Assembly: GCA_022836615.1 (NCBI GenBank)
Contig: MU405219.1
Location: 1 to 64,000, forward strand
Direction of reading: 5' to 3'
Length of the DNA stretch: 64,000 nt
From: Annulohypoxylon bovei var. microspora
Taxonomy: Eukaryota > Ascomycota > Sordariomycetes > Xylariales > Hypoxylaceae
The stretch's first letter is position 1, and each line of letters starts with the position of its first letter. Below, piece after piece: positions 33,664 to 46,919 of the stretch. The position numbers were made by a program, and so were the translations under genes. The notes below the pieces were generated by a model. It was not told the origin of the DNA, ran no database searches, and saw only the letters and a list, made by a program, of their open reading frames with translations.

Positions 33664-36600
33664 TTCCGATCCCCCAGCCTGTCCGCTCTGCATACCTAGG
33701 TCCTAGGTGCATACATATCGAGATATCGTGGTTGCGGCATTCTAGAAGTAGGGAGTCGTGCGTATTTGATTTAGAGCACTAGACTATCAAAGTCCCGCGG
33801 ACAAATAGTACCTACATATTCCAACAATTTCAAATGGCTCTGGTTTGTCCGTCCCTTTCCCAGGCATCTTATTTTTCCGCTAAGCGCTCTTAGCGACGAT
33901 TAAATTCGGAGTGCTCCCAGAAACTAGCTTGGTCAGTGGCTCCAAATACCCGAGGCTACCAATTTGTGGGATGGTCCGTCGATTCGACCACTTGAATACC
34001 TTTCTCGCTGTCATCAATTAATCAATGGTCTGATCGGATTACAAGGTTCTTACACAGTACTATGTACTACAATTCAAAAGTCAAGGTGACTCGCGAGAGG
34101 GTCCCTTCGGCGAGCCGATCGAAAAGGCCTGACCGTCCTTTTCCCCATGAGCTTCCCGAATTGGCAATCTGCTCCTTTCGGTTCAATGGCGCTCGCAATT
34201 CCTGGACCTCCACAACCCCATACCGCTCATCCCAGTACCCCTGAGGATAGTCGAGTTGAATCGCGATTCCAAATACCACTCTACGAAATTGAAAATCCGA
34301 TGTTTAGGGCATCGCTAATACCGATGTCTATCACTTCCTAACCCTACTGAATTCAACTGTTCTTTGAAGACCCAGTGAATCGCTTCCCATGGACTCGGTC
34401 TATAATGTAGATCTGCGGCGGGAGGTTTTATCTTGACAACTAAAAAGGATGAGTTAATCTGGTGGATTTGTGTCTAGTTTAAAGTAAAGATCTCATCTAA
34501 CACGTCAGCAGTTCGGACATTTATTTCCCCCCTGACAGCCGTTCTTATCACGCTTCGGATTCGGCCGAGTACACTAGGCACATAGGTAGCATATGCATAA
34601 CAAGAGAATAGCTTCACGTTGCGCTCAACATGCAATCCTCGGTTTCAACCCGCCATACTAAACTTAAATCATCGACTTTTACAAGATTTATATATATCGT
34701 AAGACTCTTCAAGATCCTTCTTATCTGTTTAAGTAGTGTATCGTTCTTTACGTCGCACTCTTGAGATCTCGATGTTCTTTAATGCAGGCGACCAAAAATT
34801 ACTTGAATGTAACCCAGAATGTTCTAACCTTGCCTCATATGTTTATTCACGACCTACGATTATTTTCACTCTCAAAAACTCTTGATGACGTCGATGTTGA
34901 TTTATCTACTACCTACGTACTATATGGTCGGAGACTTACTTTCTAAAGTTACCAGCATCCTGTAGGTTCAACCCTACGTTTTAGAGTGAGATTGTTATAT
35001 ATAGATCGGACCGGCTCGTCAAGCATTACCGCGAACAGATAATATATATTATCGATTTGACGAAAGAATCAGGGTCCATCCTTCAACATTCCATCACGAT
35101 CTCTGTCAACCCAAAGCTCCTGCATGCAGATGCAAGCACTTCTTACGTACGTTAATGTACAGGAGTGACTAGTAACCCAGGCTAACCACCCATATTCTTA
35201 TTTTATAGCCTATCCAGTAATAAGAGACGCGGAAGGCTTTTCATTGCTAGCAGTGATAGAACCCCCACCATCTAATCTCTGGAAGATTTCCTCTTCGCCC
35301 CCTCGGTCACCTATCCAGCAAATAGCGCTTCCCCGCGTTAGAAGTCTCCATGGCTAGGGTGCGAATCATACCCCGTCGCTCCTTTAGCGATGACATATAC
35401 GAGCTTTTCTAGAGAATATTCATGTTCGGTAGATACGCCAAAAGAAGCCGTTTTCCTCTGCCAGATGACGAAGGTGTCTTACGTCCCATTAGGTACGAAA
35501 TATACGAAGTCGATATGGCAACCGTTCAACGTTGTGTTCTTACCCTCCGGTCTCACCAAAACCGAATCAGCAGCTAGGCACCTACATACCTGGGGAAATC
35601 CGCCCGGCATACTTCCAACCGAGGAATTTCTTGGATATCAGTCGTCCCAATGAGCCCGGGCGACCATCCCGGACCAGCGCTTCGGGCACATTAAGGTCAT
35701 GAAATGTACCTATAACATGGAATGTCATTGGTAAAGCCTCAGGCACGTGCTTCAATATGCACCCAACGGCGCGTGTAGGACTGGCTGCCAAGGTCCTCCG
35801 AGAATGTCTCGGTGGATCCCATGCCTCGATCGAATCGGTTACCAATCGATGCTATATATCGGGCCCCTTTTCCCTTCCAGCTGATCCGACAGGCTATTCT
35901 GCGTCTATTCGAGGCTTACCTCCGGCCGATTTACTATTCGCTGATAAATCGCTCTGCCGGATGAAAGCGTGTTATATCGTCTTAATAGAAATCTGCCTAC
36001 CTATGTAAGTGTCGGTCGCGTATGGGGTGTAGAATGTCGTGAGTGCCAGTTTTGTTTTATAATACTACGTGGAATACCACCGCCCCTTAAGCCAGTCAAC
36101 CTTGGAATGATGAAATAAACACCAAGCTAAATTCTGAAATCACCGTAAACTCGGGTTACTTAGATTAGACATTATGTTACTTTTACGTATATAGGTTTAA
36201 CTTCGATTTTTCCGGGGACCTTATACGTATTGCATGCCTACCTAGGCACCTATGAATTGCTATAATGGTATCAATCACCGACAGCACCAGTGATAATATT
36301 ATTCAACGCTACGACTATGAAGTAACATTATACTTCATTTACTACTTACCAAGGCGTAGAAAATATAAGATCTTTTATATTCATAATCATCTCAGGATAG
36401 CAAAATGGCAATGTGCTGCCCCCTTTTCCCAATACCTACATGATATGACATCGGTCCTTCAAATTCTTGAGAACCCACAAAGAAGCACACCATATTTAGC
36501 AATAAGATACATACACCTTCACTCTACCCAGCGAAACAGTTTCAGACAGCCTTTATGGAGATGTGCACTCATGTCCTTAAGTTACTACATTTCAAGGCTG

Positions 36601-36790
36601 TCGACTTCAAGATCTGTGACCAAGTTCATAGGGTGATCCTAACAATCTCCTCGCCGACCAGGCATTGTAGACTAATGAGAAGAACTGTTCAGCCGAGTTT
36701 GATAGAATTGTCCTCGGCTGAAGCATTAGGGGACATCCTTCTGCTCGAGTCGGATACGGGTTAGCATAGGTACTTGTTGTAATCTTCAAA

Positions 36791-36839
36791 GATCGGTGTT
36801 TATACAATTATAAACAATAATAGCTATTATAGACCGATC
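36791..36839. repeat. Nested inverted repeats forming a potential three-way junction
   Basis: The outer arms GATCGGT (36791-36797) and ACCGATC (36833-36839) enclose two adjacent inverted repeats. One is GTTTATA-CAAT-TATAAAC (36798-36815). The other is the palindrome ATAATAGCTATTAT (36817-36830). All arms pair perfectly. Confidence 0.8.
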
Positions 36840-37692
36840 CTCGTCTCTTAAGAGAAAGATTAGGGGTTTGGAATAAAATATTATCGAAAATAGGGGCAAT
36901 ATGTTTGACCATATCGGCGTTTGACAACTATTACTACCACTTTCTTGGCTTAGTCAGCGCACTCGACTCCCATCACGCCTTACACATACTAACAACAAAA
37001 GAAACCCAAACTTAATCGTGTAACTACTGGAATAATTATATAAAAGATATATCAAATATCATCTAATACTGTCCCATAAAACAAAAAATATTTGAGTGAT
37101 AACCTCGAAGGTAGCTTTCAACTTTAAGTGTTAGTTAGAACAGTGCACACTCGACATGATACATCCCTCCTTTTCTCGTGCGCATAGAATATTATACAAG
37201 AAACATATCAGCTATGGTGAATTAGATTGTACTATCACCAGAAAACCAATTATAGGCCAGTTTCTAACCTCGAAACCTTCAAAACAGTTTAAAATATGTG
37301 CAGATATCCCCCCTTTATCTTACCTAGGCAGGTACTATGTGTGGACAGACATGAATAATTAACAGTAAATTGAAACGTAGATAGGTAACAATAGATATTT
37401 CTTCGACTTCTAGTTCCATAAGATGTTATTCTAGACGGTATATAGTTTAAAGTGCTAGAACATTCAGATCCTTCCATCCAGGACCAAACCTCGTCTTTTG
37501 CCTACGATTCAGTTGACTCTCAAAGTGAACATACAGCTAATAGCCCAGCTCTGATATAAATTCATTCTTCTCATAATCACTGCATAATTGTATTGGTATT
37601 TCCACTTCCCGAGGATCGATCTAGTATTGAAATGTAGGTGATCTCTCCCTACAGATCGGCAAGTACTTTATCCCCGCAAGCGCCACTTCAAG

Positions 37693-37833
37693 CTAATGCT
37701 GCGTGCCCAGGCCTATCGAGCCTCTAACCTTGCACGTGGCGTCCTCGTGGATGTTCAGCTCGATCAGAACCTGATCTGCTAAGCGTGACTTTATCTTTGA
37801 CTGTGAAGATGCATTTTCTAGTTGACGTATTGG
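37693..37833 (-). other. Possible coding relic
   Basis: A minus-strand frame open for about 47 codons with ordinary protein composition (ADQVLIELNIHEDATCKVRG) is stopped by TAG at 37695-37693. Past the stop the frame continues in similar style (LEVALAGIKYLPI). This suggests a decayed gene fragment of unknown identity. Confidence 0.25.
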
Positions 37834-38972
37834 AAAGAAAACTGGTAACTGATCGATGAGACTTTACGTTATGAAATCATATCGATACCCCCTCCATGAT
37901 AGCAAACATAGGTACATACCTACTGTACCTTTTGTAGTTAGGTTCCTGCAGCTGAGAATGCTTGCAAGTCTTCGTATCCTTTTCTCGAATATGTGATGAT
38001 CGATATTTTGTTCATTTAAATAGATCAAGATTTGATGAGGCTTTCACCACATATGTTAAGTCATTTAATAGTTTTATAAAATAATTCGTAGTAGTTGAAA
38101 CGAGATGCAATAGAAAAAAAGTTAGATATTGCGCTAAAAGTTACCAACGGGTTAGAATCCAATGGGAGCTCCCGCAGCCAGGCTTTGGAAACATGTGCTA
38201 GGTACTCGGTGGTACCCGGCGATAATGAACGGGCCAGCCCAGGGCTAGCCTTGTTAGTTAGCTGAAAAGACTGCTGGCTGGGATATGATAGCCAATGAAC
38301 GGGCCGAATCTAAAAAGTTTACGAAAGCAAGCAGGCCTGTAACACCCCACGAGTCCCCACTTTAGCAACCCTCTACGGAGGTTACTTCCCAGATCTTGTC
38401 TAACCTACCACGCCGACCGACCACATCGATCGACCTAGACGGACCGGACGACTTTTTCTTCATTTTTTTCTTCACTCTTGAATAATTGTCGCCTTAACAT
38501 CTGGACTATCTTAGCCTCGTTTATGAAGGGGAAAAGTGTACTAGATATAAATTAAAAACCCTGACACGTTATGAACTTGTCATTCTTATGATCTCTTGTT
38601 CAACTATCTCAACCCCGCCTTCTCCCTATCACAATCGCGTACATCCTCCTATGTGCGCGCTCGTATTACGGTAACATTCATTACAAGCGACTTGAAGTCT
38701 TTGCGCTTGTAGGAGGGGAGGAAAGAAAGACTTACTTGGAGGGTTTTGTTTTCGCACTTTTCAGATACCCAGACTTATTCAAAAACACCAACGGTTCTAA
38801 AGGAGAACCATAATTGCTGGTTGGCGCATTTTTATTTCAACAAGATACCCGTCTCAACTGTCGCTTTTGTATGGGACTTTCAGACACCACAGCTACTTAT
38901 TTTCAAACACTTCGAGATTACTTTCGACGAGATCATCAACATCAAGGATATAGTCAGGTTCAGCAATTTGAA

Positions 38973-40184
38973 ATGGCAGACTATCAAAAACCGGGCCAGT
39001 TTGAGGGCCCTACCACTACTGTTGTCGTGACAGGCGGCAGTAGCAACGAGGGCTCCGCTGGTAATGATCATATTACCAATGAAACAGTCGGCCACGGATT
39101 GCAACAGATTGAAGCTAAGAAGATTCACTGGTATTCTTACCTCACCACTGCCGATTTCTGGATCGTCCTTTTGATAGGGCAGCTGCTCTCTCTCTGCATC
39201 ACCGCCACGAACACATTCACCACATTCCTGGCCAACTTTGGCACTTCTATTCCGGCCTTCCAGACTGTCTTCACGTACATTCTGTTGTCGCTCATCTACC
39301 TTACCTACACCGTCTACACCTACGGGCCTAAGAAGTACGGCAAGATCCTGCTCGTAGACGGCTGGAAATACTTCATCCTTAGCTTCCTCGACGTCCAGGG
39401 CAACTATTTCACCGTGCTGGCCTACCGCTACACCAACATCCTCTCCGCGCAGCTCATCAACTTCTGGGCCATCGTGTGCGTCGTCATCATCTCGTTCCTC
39501 CTGCTGCGCGTGCGGTACAAGCTCTTCCAGATCCTCGGCATCCTGATCTGCTGCGGCGGGATGGGCCTCCTGCTCGCCAGCGACCACATCCAGGGCACCA
39601 ACGGCGGCCCGGGGGAGAACCTGCTGAAGGGCGACCTCTTCGCGCTGCTGGGCGCCACGTGCTACGGCCTCACCAACGTGTTCGAGGAGTGGTACGTCAG
39701 CCGGCGCCCGATGTACGAGGTGCTGTCGTTCATGGGCCTGTTCGGCATGTGCATCAACGGCGTGCAGGCGGCCATCTTCGACCGCACGAGCTTCCAGCAG
39801 GCGACGTGGAACGGCGAGGTGATCGGGTACCTGGTGGGGTACACGCTCGTGCTCGCCTTCTTCTACTCGGTCGTGCCGTTCCTGCTGCGCATCGCCTCCG
39901 CCGCCTTCTACAACATCTCGCTGCTGACCGCCAACTTCTGGGGCACCATCATCGGCATCCACGTCTTCGGCTACGCCATCCACTTCCTGTACCCCATCGC
40001 CTTCGTGCTGATCATTGTGGGGTTGGCGGTGTATTTCCTCGCCGGCAGCATCCTCGGCGAGAGCAAGAAGCCCTGGCTCGGCGATAACCAGGAGGATGGC
40101 GTGGCCGGCTTTGGTACGGCGAAGCTGAAGGCGCTGAATATGGCGCGGAAGCAGGGCATGGCTACGGGGGATGGGGCGGTTTAG
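38973..40184 (+). CDS. SLC35F-type (DUF914) nucleotide-sugar/drug-metabolite transporter superfamily protein
   Basis: Single-exon 403-aa multispan membrane protein. Residues 1-55 form a soluble Gly/Ser/Thr-rich N-terminus, followed by about ten hydrophobic segments. The first begins at TADFWIVLLIGQLLSL. LDVQGNYFTVLAYRYTNILS is the characteristic SLC35F1/F2/F6 stretch, and KGDLFALLGATCYGLTNVFEEW follows. The C-terminus is short and hydrophilic. Relatives belong to the DMT superfamily and sit in endomembranes; the substrate is not deducible. ATG 38973 (MADYQKP) is preferred. An in-frame ATG at 38871 would add 34 residues with no domain. The 3' half is very GC-rich at third codon positions, which produces a long antisense frame that is not a gene. 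Confidence 0.88.
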   Translation: MADYQKPGQFEGPTTTVVVTGGSSNEGSAGNDHITNETVGHGLQQIEAKKIHWYSYLTTADFWIVLLIGQLLSLCITATNTFTTFLANFGTSIPAFQTVFTYILLSLIYLTYTVYTYGPKKYGKILLVDGWKYFILSFLDVQGNYFTVLAYRYTNILSAQLINFWAIVCVVIISFLLLRVRYKLFQILGILICCGGMGLLLASDHIQGTNGGPGENLLKGDLFALLGATCYGLTNVFEEWYVSRRPMYEVLSFMGLFGMCINGVQAAIFDRTSFQQATWNGEVIGYLVGYTLVLAFFYSVVPFLLRIASAAFYNISLLTANFWGTIIGIHVFGYAIHFLYPIAFVLIIVGLAVYFLAGSILGESKKPWLGDNQEDGVAGFGTAKLKALNMARKQGMATGDGAV

Positions 40185-43100
40185 GGGGTTGGATCATACA
40201 TGTTTTGGGATATTGGGGGATATGGAGGGAGGGAGGTTTTGGGATACCAGTACAGAGAAAGGAAGGGTTTGCCTGTGTCTTCTTACACTGCGGGCTAGGA
40301 GGATACATCATGGAAGTATATTAAAGAGATACCTCCTGGAATACATATTGGGCTTTTTGACATTTACATCTTGAGAGCCGTCTTGCGTAGGTAGTAATTA
40401 TACCACTTGACCATATTTCCCGATGATCTAGCTCTACGTAGGATACCAAAAGGCTTCGTTCTAATTTGTTGCGCGGCAACTGCTATGGTTACTAGCACTT
40501 AAGGTTGCCTCACCAGGTGGAACATTAATATGATCAGGCTTCTCTTTTCATGTTTCTTGTCCTGTTCATGCAACATAATGTCATATTTACCTACCTAGTG
40601 CATAAAGTCCCCTTTCGCTGATTTTCTGCTATTTTTCCTAATTCATTGAAATCACGAGTCCCTATATACGTACAGTTACTTATCAAAATTGCAACTATAA
40701 ATTTCCATGCTGCTGAACATAACCAAGCCGTCGCTGAGAAAATGATATGAAAAGGAGAAAACACTTTATTGGAGGACGCCCTTGGGACCAAGTATGTATG
40801 TACGTACCTAGGTAGGTATATACAGGTAGATACTATCTTGTTTGCTGCCATTGGACGAGAAGTATTATTACCTAAAGGCTAAATCAACCTGGTCCCATGA
40901 GGAGTGCAAAAAATGTATCAAGAATCTTGCATGATTAGGTACATAGGTAGGGTAGGTCCTCTATGACGAGCTCAAGGTTGTGGAACCTAAGATAACCCAT
41001 AGATCAAGTGAATAGGCTATCGCGAAGGCTCCCATGAGAGTAGTCGGGATGATTAATAGAAGCCAACAACCAATGAATTCGGGCTAGTATGCAAGCTGTG
41101 GGGGGCTGAAGTAAAGCATCGGGGGTGGGTACCTAGGTATGTATGTATGTATGTAGGTCTAAGAGTTTAAGATATGATTAATACGATAGGAATAGCTAGG
41201 TATATTAGAGGTGGACCCGCGTATATCCGAAGAATTAATGTAAGTAAGTAATATAGGTTCGCATGAACGAGCTTGTTATTGTACTATGTAGGCTGAAGCG
41301 AATTTTCAACGCAGAACATAGGTAGTCCGACATTGGTTCGCTGGGTCGACGAGGTTTGAATAATGACTACTGTACTGCTAAAGTGACTGTCTCGTTATGA
41401 AAATTTGAATCTACTTGAATTATAAATATAATTCATCTTTAGGTACCCAGCAGAATGTCGTATATTTGGTGTTTGTGGGCTTTTATATTCCGACAGAATA
41501 GTATGCCTAGGTAGGTACCTAATGTAAAAAACTTTTTAAGATTTAGGGGTAATTTCTCTAGAGTCTACATATAGGTATGCATCGTAGACTATCTATCTAA
41601 TGCAGCTTAGTATTTAGCGATTGTGAGAGACTTAGAGAAAGAAAGGGGGAACAGTGTCGGGGATGGTTAGGCTTTTATTCAGTATTCCGCATAGCTCTAG
41701 AGCACCGTTCAAGATCGATAAGATAATCTAGTCATATCTGGAAGAAAAATCACGTCCTCTAATTTACATACAAGTTTGAAAACTTGACATCGTACCATAG
41801 GAGTTCTTTGGCCCTGTTTCAACACCATGTCTCCATGTCTCCTTTGCTGGTAGCTGACCCACGATGGCATAGAATATTCTACGGAAAAGTCTGTGACACG
41901 AAGCGAACTCGGGTGCTGTATTGTTGGTGGAGATGATTAAAAATATCTCTGATTTACACCTGGGAATCGAAAGGGCATAAGAAGGGCTCTTTAAAAGCCC
42001 CTGGTCTCATTAAGACTGCGGCTAAAGCAATATCCCTTCTGCATGAACACGTCTGCGATGCTTCTCGTCCACTCTCCTGTTATAGTTTGCAACGAGGTGA
42101 TATTAGCCGGGGGAGGAAAATTAAGTTGTCGTCATATATCATATTATCATCACTGAGACATCGTTATAGTCATCAATACTGATATCCCTTAGCAGTGTGT
42201 CCACGATAGTCTGATAAGGGGCACAAAATGCACAAGCTATTTACAAGTTGCAGACGCTAGCACCATCATGGCTCAGTTTCGGGTGGCTCGCGTCGGTTAA
42301 AACGTTTCATTGGGGCTGTTTTAGTGTGAGGCTTCGGATGGCTCCGAGCCAAAAAGCTTCATCCCTGTTTTATGTTTCATAACTATACATAATAGTATTC
42401 CGCCTCCAAGCTCTGACCGAAGAAACGAAGGGGATCTAGAGATTTTTGAGATATACAACATTGAACTCGATAATCTAGATTTCCGTTATCCCTTTTTATC
42501 AAGTGAGGAAATCATCATCGTATCTGGTTTAAGCTTTCTTATTGCACAGTAGAGTCTGAAAACTGAAAGGGGTAACCGGTGTTACCGACAGACTTAACAA
42601 CCCACTCAAATAATATGATTTGATATGAGCCCGGTTTATAGTACAGGGTTTACTGCACGTGTCGGCAAGAGAGGACGACCCAAAAGATTTCGTCTCATAT
42701 CAGCGATTTATGCGGCTCGAAGATATCGCTTCCACTTTATCGAGGCTGGAACATGCTCCAAGTTTATTCTGTACCAAACAAACTGTTTGACTATCTGGGT
42801 ACAGTTTGGCTGCAGGTAGAATCGAAAGGGGAAAATGATGACACAACTTAGAGCAAGGGACACCCTGCCAAGAGCCTAGACATGGGTGATCTGCCCCCTT
42901 GTTAAGGTTCTTCCCCTGAATTTTATGGAGCCGTAGCGGTTTTCCCTTTCGGGTCTCACGCTCTCTTGTCAATTCTCATCTTCTAAATGATCGATCACCA
43001 TTACAACCGTTACATACATCTCTCTGTATCTTCCTCTGTCTGCCATGCATAATGTCTATTTCCCATTGTCGTGATATTTCAATGCTATTATACACTCCTT

Positions 43101-43690
43101 TCTCGTTCTCACGATTTGCTTAATTCATGCCTAACTTCACCGTCGGGAACGAGAGAAACTTTGGGTATCATCAGTAATAGAACCCTTTTTGTCTTGGCAT
43201 TTTAAATACTACCTTGGCTACCAATACACGTACGCGAGGCGTGATATTTGCAGAATCTCCAAATCCCATCTCCAATTCCTTCAGCACACCTATAAGCACT
43301 TTTCAACCTTGTTTTAACCATTTCTTCAAAGAGGAGCCAATTGCTTTCTGATTTATTTTATTTACGAAGCCTCCAGGATCTCACTTGGCATCCTGCCTAA
43401 CACCGTCGATTATATCGTGACGTCTTGCTCCTTGTCCCTATTACGATCGACATGGATTGCTAGCATCCTCGTTTCAACCCCGCTGTTAGACGCGATCCTG
43501 TCGCCGGACCTTGTTCACTTTCTGCGGTCCGAGCATATCCTTTCTGAATATTACAGATAGCTGAATTTTCTTTGTTTTTTTTTCTCTCTCTTGATGTTCT
43601 ATTCTGCTGTTGCCCCCGACTGTTAGAGCGAGCGTACGGTAACCTTGCCGGAGGAGGAAAGCGGTTAATGTTTATTTTTTGAGGAACAAG
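40185..43690. other. Intergenic region, no supported gene
   Basis: About 3.5 kb and AT-rich. Exact TACCTAGGTA palindromes lie at 40805 and 41130, with variants near 40940 and 41505 and a GTAT microsatellite near 41139-41154. The frames at 42625-42972 have no domain. The CT-rich sequence at 43560-43690 is the probable leader of the next gene. Confidence 0.55.
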
Positions 43691-45737
43691 ATGGTCTCTT
43701 TCTTCGGGTTTCGGATCGGTGGCGGCGACAAAAAGAAGTAAGCTGAAAATTAAAATTACGTGGGAATTTCTATTAACGGTATACAGGAAGCTAGCCAATG
43801 AAGCAGATGCTTCGTCAAATCAGCTACGCCGAAAACATGAGCAAGATGCTCTGCTTGGGAAGCAGGATGGAAAGAACGCGCCTGACAGGACCGCGTACCC
43901 AGCTTCTCGCCCCGACACGTCGTATACGGGTAAGGTCACAGCTTCGCGGACGAAAGCTTCTCCTTACGGATCCGGGAACGGTGGCGTTGGAGCTATGAGC
44001 TTGTCCGAACTTACTGAATCTTTTCACCCGAACCTCAAGCAATGGGCATCGAATCCTAACATGGGCTCGAATCGGTTCAATGCCTCGACCTCGGACTTAG
44101 CATCAGTACCGCCAGTACCGATACGAAACCCATCTCGACCAGCCACTCCCGTGAAGCAGCAACCAACCTGGATGAATCCCCTCGATATGCACTCTACTAG
44201 GGGTCCAACGCTAGCCGCGTTGTCTGCGTCAAGGTCACCGTTAGAACAGCTCGGTCTCAAGCTGGATATTCCTAAGGGCGAAGCTCCTACTTCCAGAGAC
44301 GACGAATCCCCGAAGCCCCTAGTGCCTCTAAGGATAAGAAAGCCGAGCCACACTCCGCAGACCGTCGAACCGCCGAATATGTGCCAGTCGCCAAGGAAGC
44401 CCCCGTCTCCTCCGCAGTCCGTCAAGGATATGGACCGCCAGAGCCCAGTCCGTGGACGACCAGCATTCAATGATGAAATGTTCCGCCCGTCGAGCAGAGG
44501 CAGCCAAAGGAACGTGACGACGAATCTCAAGGCAGTGCAAAATGCATGGGATATGCCAAGCTACGGACCAACGTCCATCCCGTCGCCCGTATCAACGCCC
44601 CGTGGTAGCGAGGAGAAAGCCACAGGTAATATGATGAATCTGTGGTGCGAACCGGTGATTCAGTCGGTCGAGGCTAGACGCGATACCATGACTTCTATTA
44701 CTCATCATAAGATGAGTATGGAGATAAAGTTAGAAGATTTGGAGAAAATGTTTGCAGATGAACCTATCCAGCTGCCTAGAACGTTCGGATCTCAGGCACG
44801 GCAGCTCGTGCGACCCCCGCCGTTGAATCTTGACCCTCGCCCGAGGACGCCGGACCGTGCTGGTACATATCCACCTGCACCGTTTATGATGGACCATCGG
44901 CCGCACACTCCAACCGGCGAGAGCTCGCGCAGACCTATGAGGGATAGGAATGGACCACCACCTAGTGCATTTGGCGCACAAGGGAGACCTAGTAGACCAA
45001 ATACTAAGAATGTACGCCGGCCCGCAGTGGACGAATACGTGATCCAACCTCAGTCCCAACCTCAATCCCGCAGAGTATCTCAAGATAGCTCGCGTCCGAC
45101 TTCTCCCGATAGTCCCCTGCTACCTCAATATGGTCCTCTAGCTAGCCCACGTTTCCTGCCGATCGACGCCCAACTTGCGCCACCACCGCTGAAGGCAGGC
45201 GCCCGATCTAATCTGCACATCCAAACGTTCGCCCTGGACGATGACGATATGGACGATCAGCTTATGGCCCCGTGCATGGGACATCGCAACGCACCGACGC
45301 CCGACTCTTCTCAATGGCCCATGCCCTCACCTACCGCATCGTCGTTCGAAGGCACGCCATCATACCGCGCCGAGTCACCTTTTATGAGAGCCGACTCCCC
45401 ACTGGAGACGCCACCACGCGTGCTGCCGCAAGGCGTTGTTGGACGTTCCGAATCACCGTTCGGGTTTCGGTCTTTCAATTTCAGTAGACCCATGACGCCT
45501 ACCCTCGAGCAACCACCGCTACGACGGGATGAGACGCCATTGATGGGCAGGTTTCCACGATACCCGCCAAAGCGTTCCGAGACTGTGCCTGTGTCGCCAG
45601 GATTCAGGGATTACGAGTCCTCGCCGTCACCGGCCAGACTGCCACCGCCTAGAGCGAACACGGTAACCGTGAACGTGGGCCACGGGCTCAGGAGCCCAGC
45701 GATCGTGGGAGACGACTTCGGGGGAGGGTTCATCTAG
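43691..45737 (+). CDS. Conserved fungal disordered Pro/Ser/Arg-rich protein, 2 exons
   Basis: Exons 43691-43737 and 43787-45737 (49-nt intron with GTAAGC donor, TTAAC branch site and ACAG acceptor) encode 665 aa. The first exon, MVSFFGFRIGGGDKKK, is short but clear. A large-ORF reading that ignores it would begin in the intron. The rest is predicted disordered, dense in SP/TP dipeptides (RPATPVK, TPRGSEE, SPDSPLLP and ESSPSPARLPPPRAN), with one helical stretch MEIKLEDLEKMFADEP near 310-330. No enzymatic domain is visible. The many proline-directed sites and PxxP segments suggest a phosphoregulated scaffold (inference). I recall uncharacterised homologues with the same N-terminus in Sordariomycetes. 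Confidence 0.75.
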
Positions 45738-46919
45738 GCGCCTCTGCATTTAAACTTGCGTTCTGTACAGCTACGAGCGGGACCGGCGGCGACATCTTTC
45801 TAGGGCATCATCATGGCAGCATTCGTTTTTTTAACAACCTTCGTTCCCTTTGTCTGTAAACCCCCTTATTGCATCGCATGTTTTTTTTTTTGCAGCCGAG
45901 ATACCCCCACCTTCGACGTTCTAGGCTTTGAAAAAATTGGGCGTTTCGGATCGGGAATCGTTTTTTAGGTTATATCTACCCAGGGTTTTTAGCATAGCAT
46001 TTATCATGTACATCATGTACCATCATCATTATCATCATCGTTGGCAGCATTTCTTCGGTATTTCAGCGTTCGGCGGATCCTTTCTTGCATATATCTAGCG
46101 TGTATTTTCGGAGGACAGCAGAGCAGAGAGAGAGAGAACCCGCGCGTGGGCGCTTGGTTGGGGAGGCAGATTCCTATCTACATTGGATGTCTCTGTCTGT
46201 CCGAGTGCGTTCGTGTTGGAGGTACGTTTTACTGTTACTGTGTTACTGTATTTGGAGGGATGGGATGGAAAAATTCGCATCTTGACGTAGCTCCGTCTAC
46301 GTCCACGTAGGGTTAGGTTTAGTGTATATTGTTAATGAGTATTAGCACGCGGTCGAGTGCTGATTAAGTTGGCTTGGCTTGGCTTGTCCTGCGTGTTGTT
46401 GAGTGATATTACCTATACGTGTAATGTAGCGTATATCCGCCATTTAGACTTCACCTAGGTACTTGGGTCGATTGGTGAGATATTTTAGTCGTCTAGATAT
46501 ACGATCCACCCCTATTAACCACTATAGGTGACTTTGAAAATTACCCCCTACTACCTCTCCCTTCCGGCTTAGGCATATGATGGCGGAATTCCCAATAGGC
46601 CTCAGTAATACGACTATCTAGAAGGTGACATTTTCATTTCTTCACATTAGCAATTTCACCTTAACTAGCAAGCAAGCAAGAAAGCGTAATTCCGTTCCCT
46701 AGAAAAAGCGCATGGGTATATTTCTCACTTAGCATACACGGAAGCTATACGTACAACCGCCCAGGCACCACTTCCTATACGTGGCCGGACATAACCGCGC
46801 AACCGCAAATTGAACCGCAATATTTCCGCCGTTGTCGTCTCGTCGTCATTGTCATCACCCTGTTTTCATATATGCATCAATGGCAGCGCGCGCAAAGACC
46901 AGACTAGACCAGATCAGAC
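45738..46919. other. Intergenic region between convergent genes
   Basis: It holds the 3' UTRs of both neighbours, a CAT/ATC simple repeat (about 46004-46040), a poly-T tract (45880-45891) and a GGCTT microrepeat near 46371-46385. No gene seen. Confidence 0.6.

Larger units (their letters stand above)
29221..38972. other. Gene-poor AT-rich block of about 9.7 kb
   Basis: No gene can be supported. The first 700 bp are the probable promoter of the minus-strand gene, with poly-A/T tracts near 29740-29770. Inside are a 9-bp-arm hairpin (30162-30183), a 26-bp perfect palindrome (33638-33663), a multi-stem inverted repeat (36791-36839), and three possible coding relics (31785-32057, 32449-32646 and 37693-37833). 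The sequence at 38400-38970 is CT-rich and probably the promoter and leader of the transporter gene. I saw no transposon coding domain. Confidence 0.6.

Noticed and set aside
38880..39983. 367-codon antisense open frame under the transporter gene
   Set aside because: It is a product of extreme third-position GC bias in the real plus-strand gene. Its Glu/Asp/Val/Gln/Arg-rich, repetitive composition has no domain.
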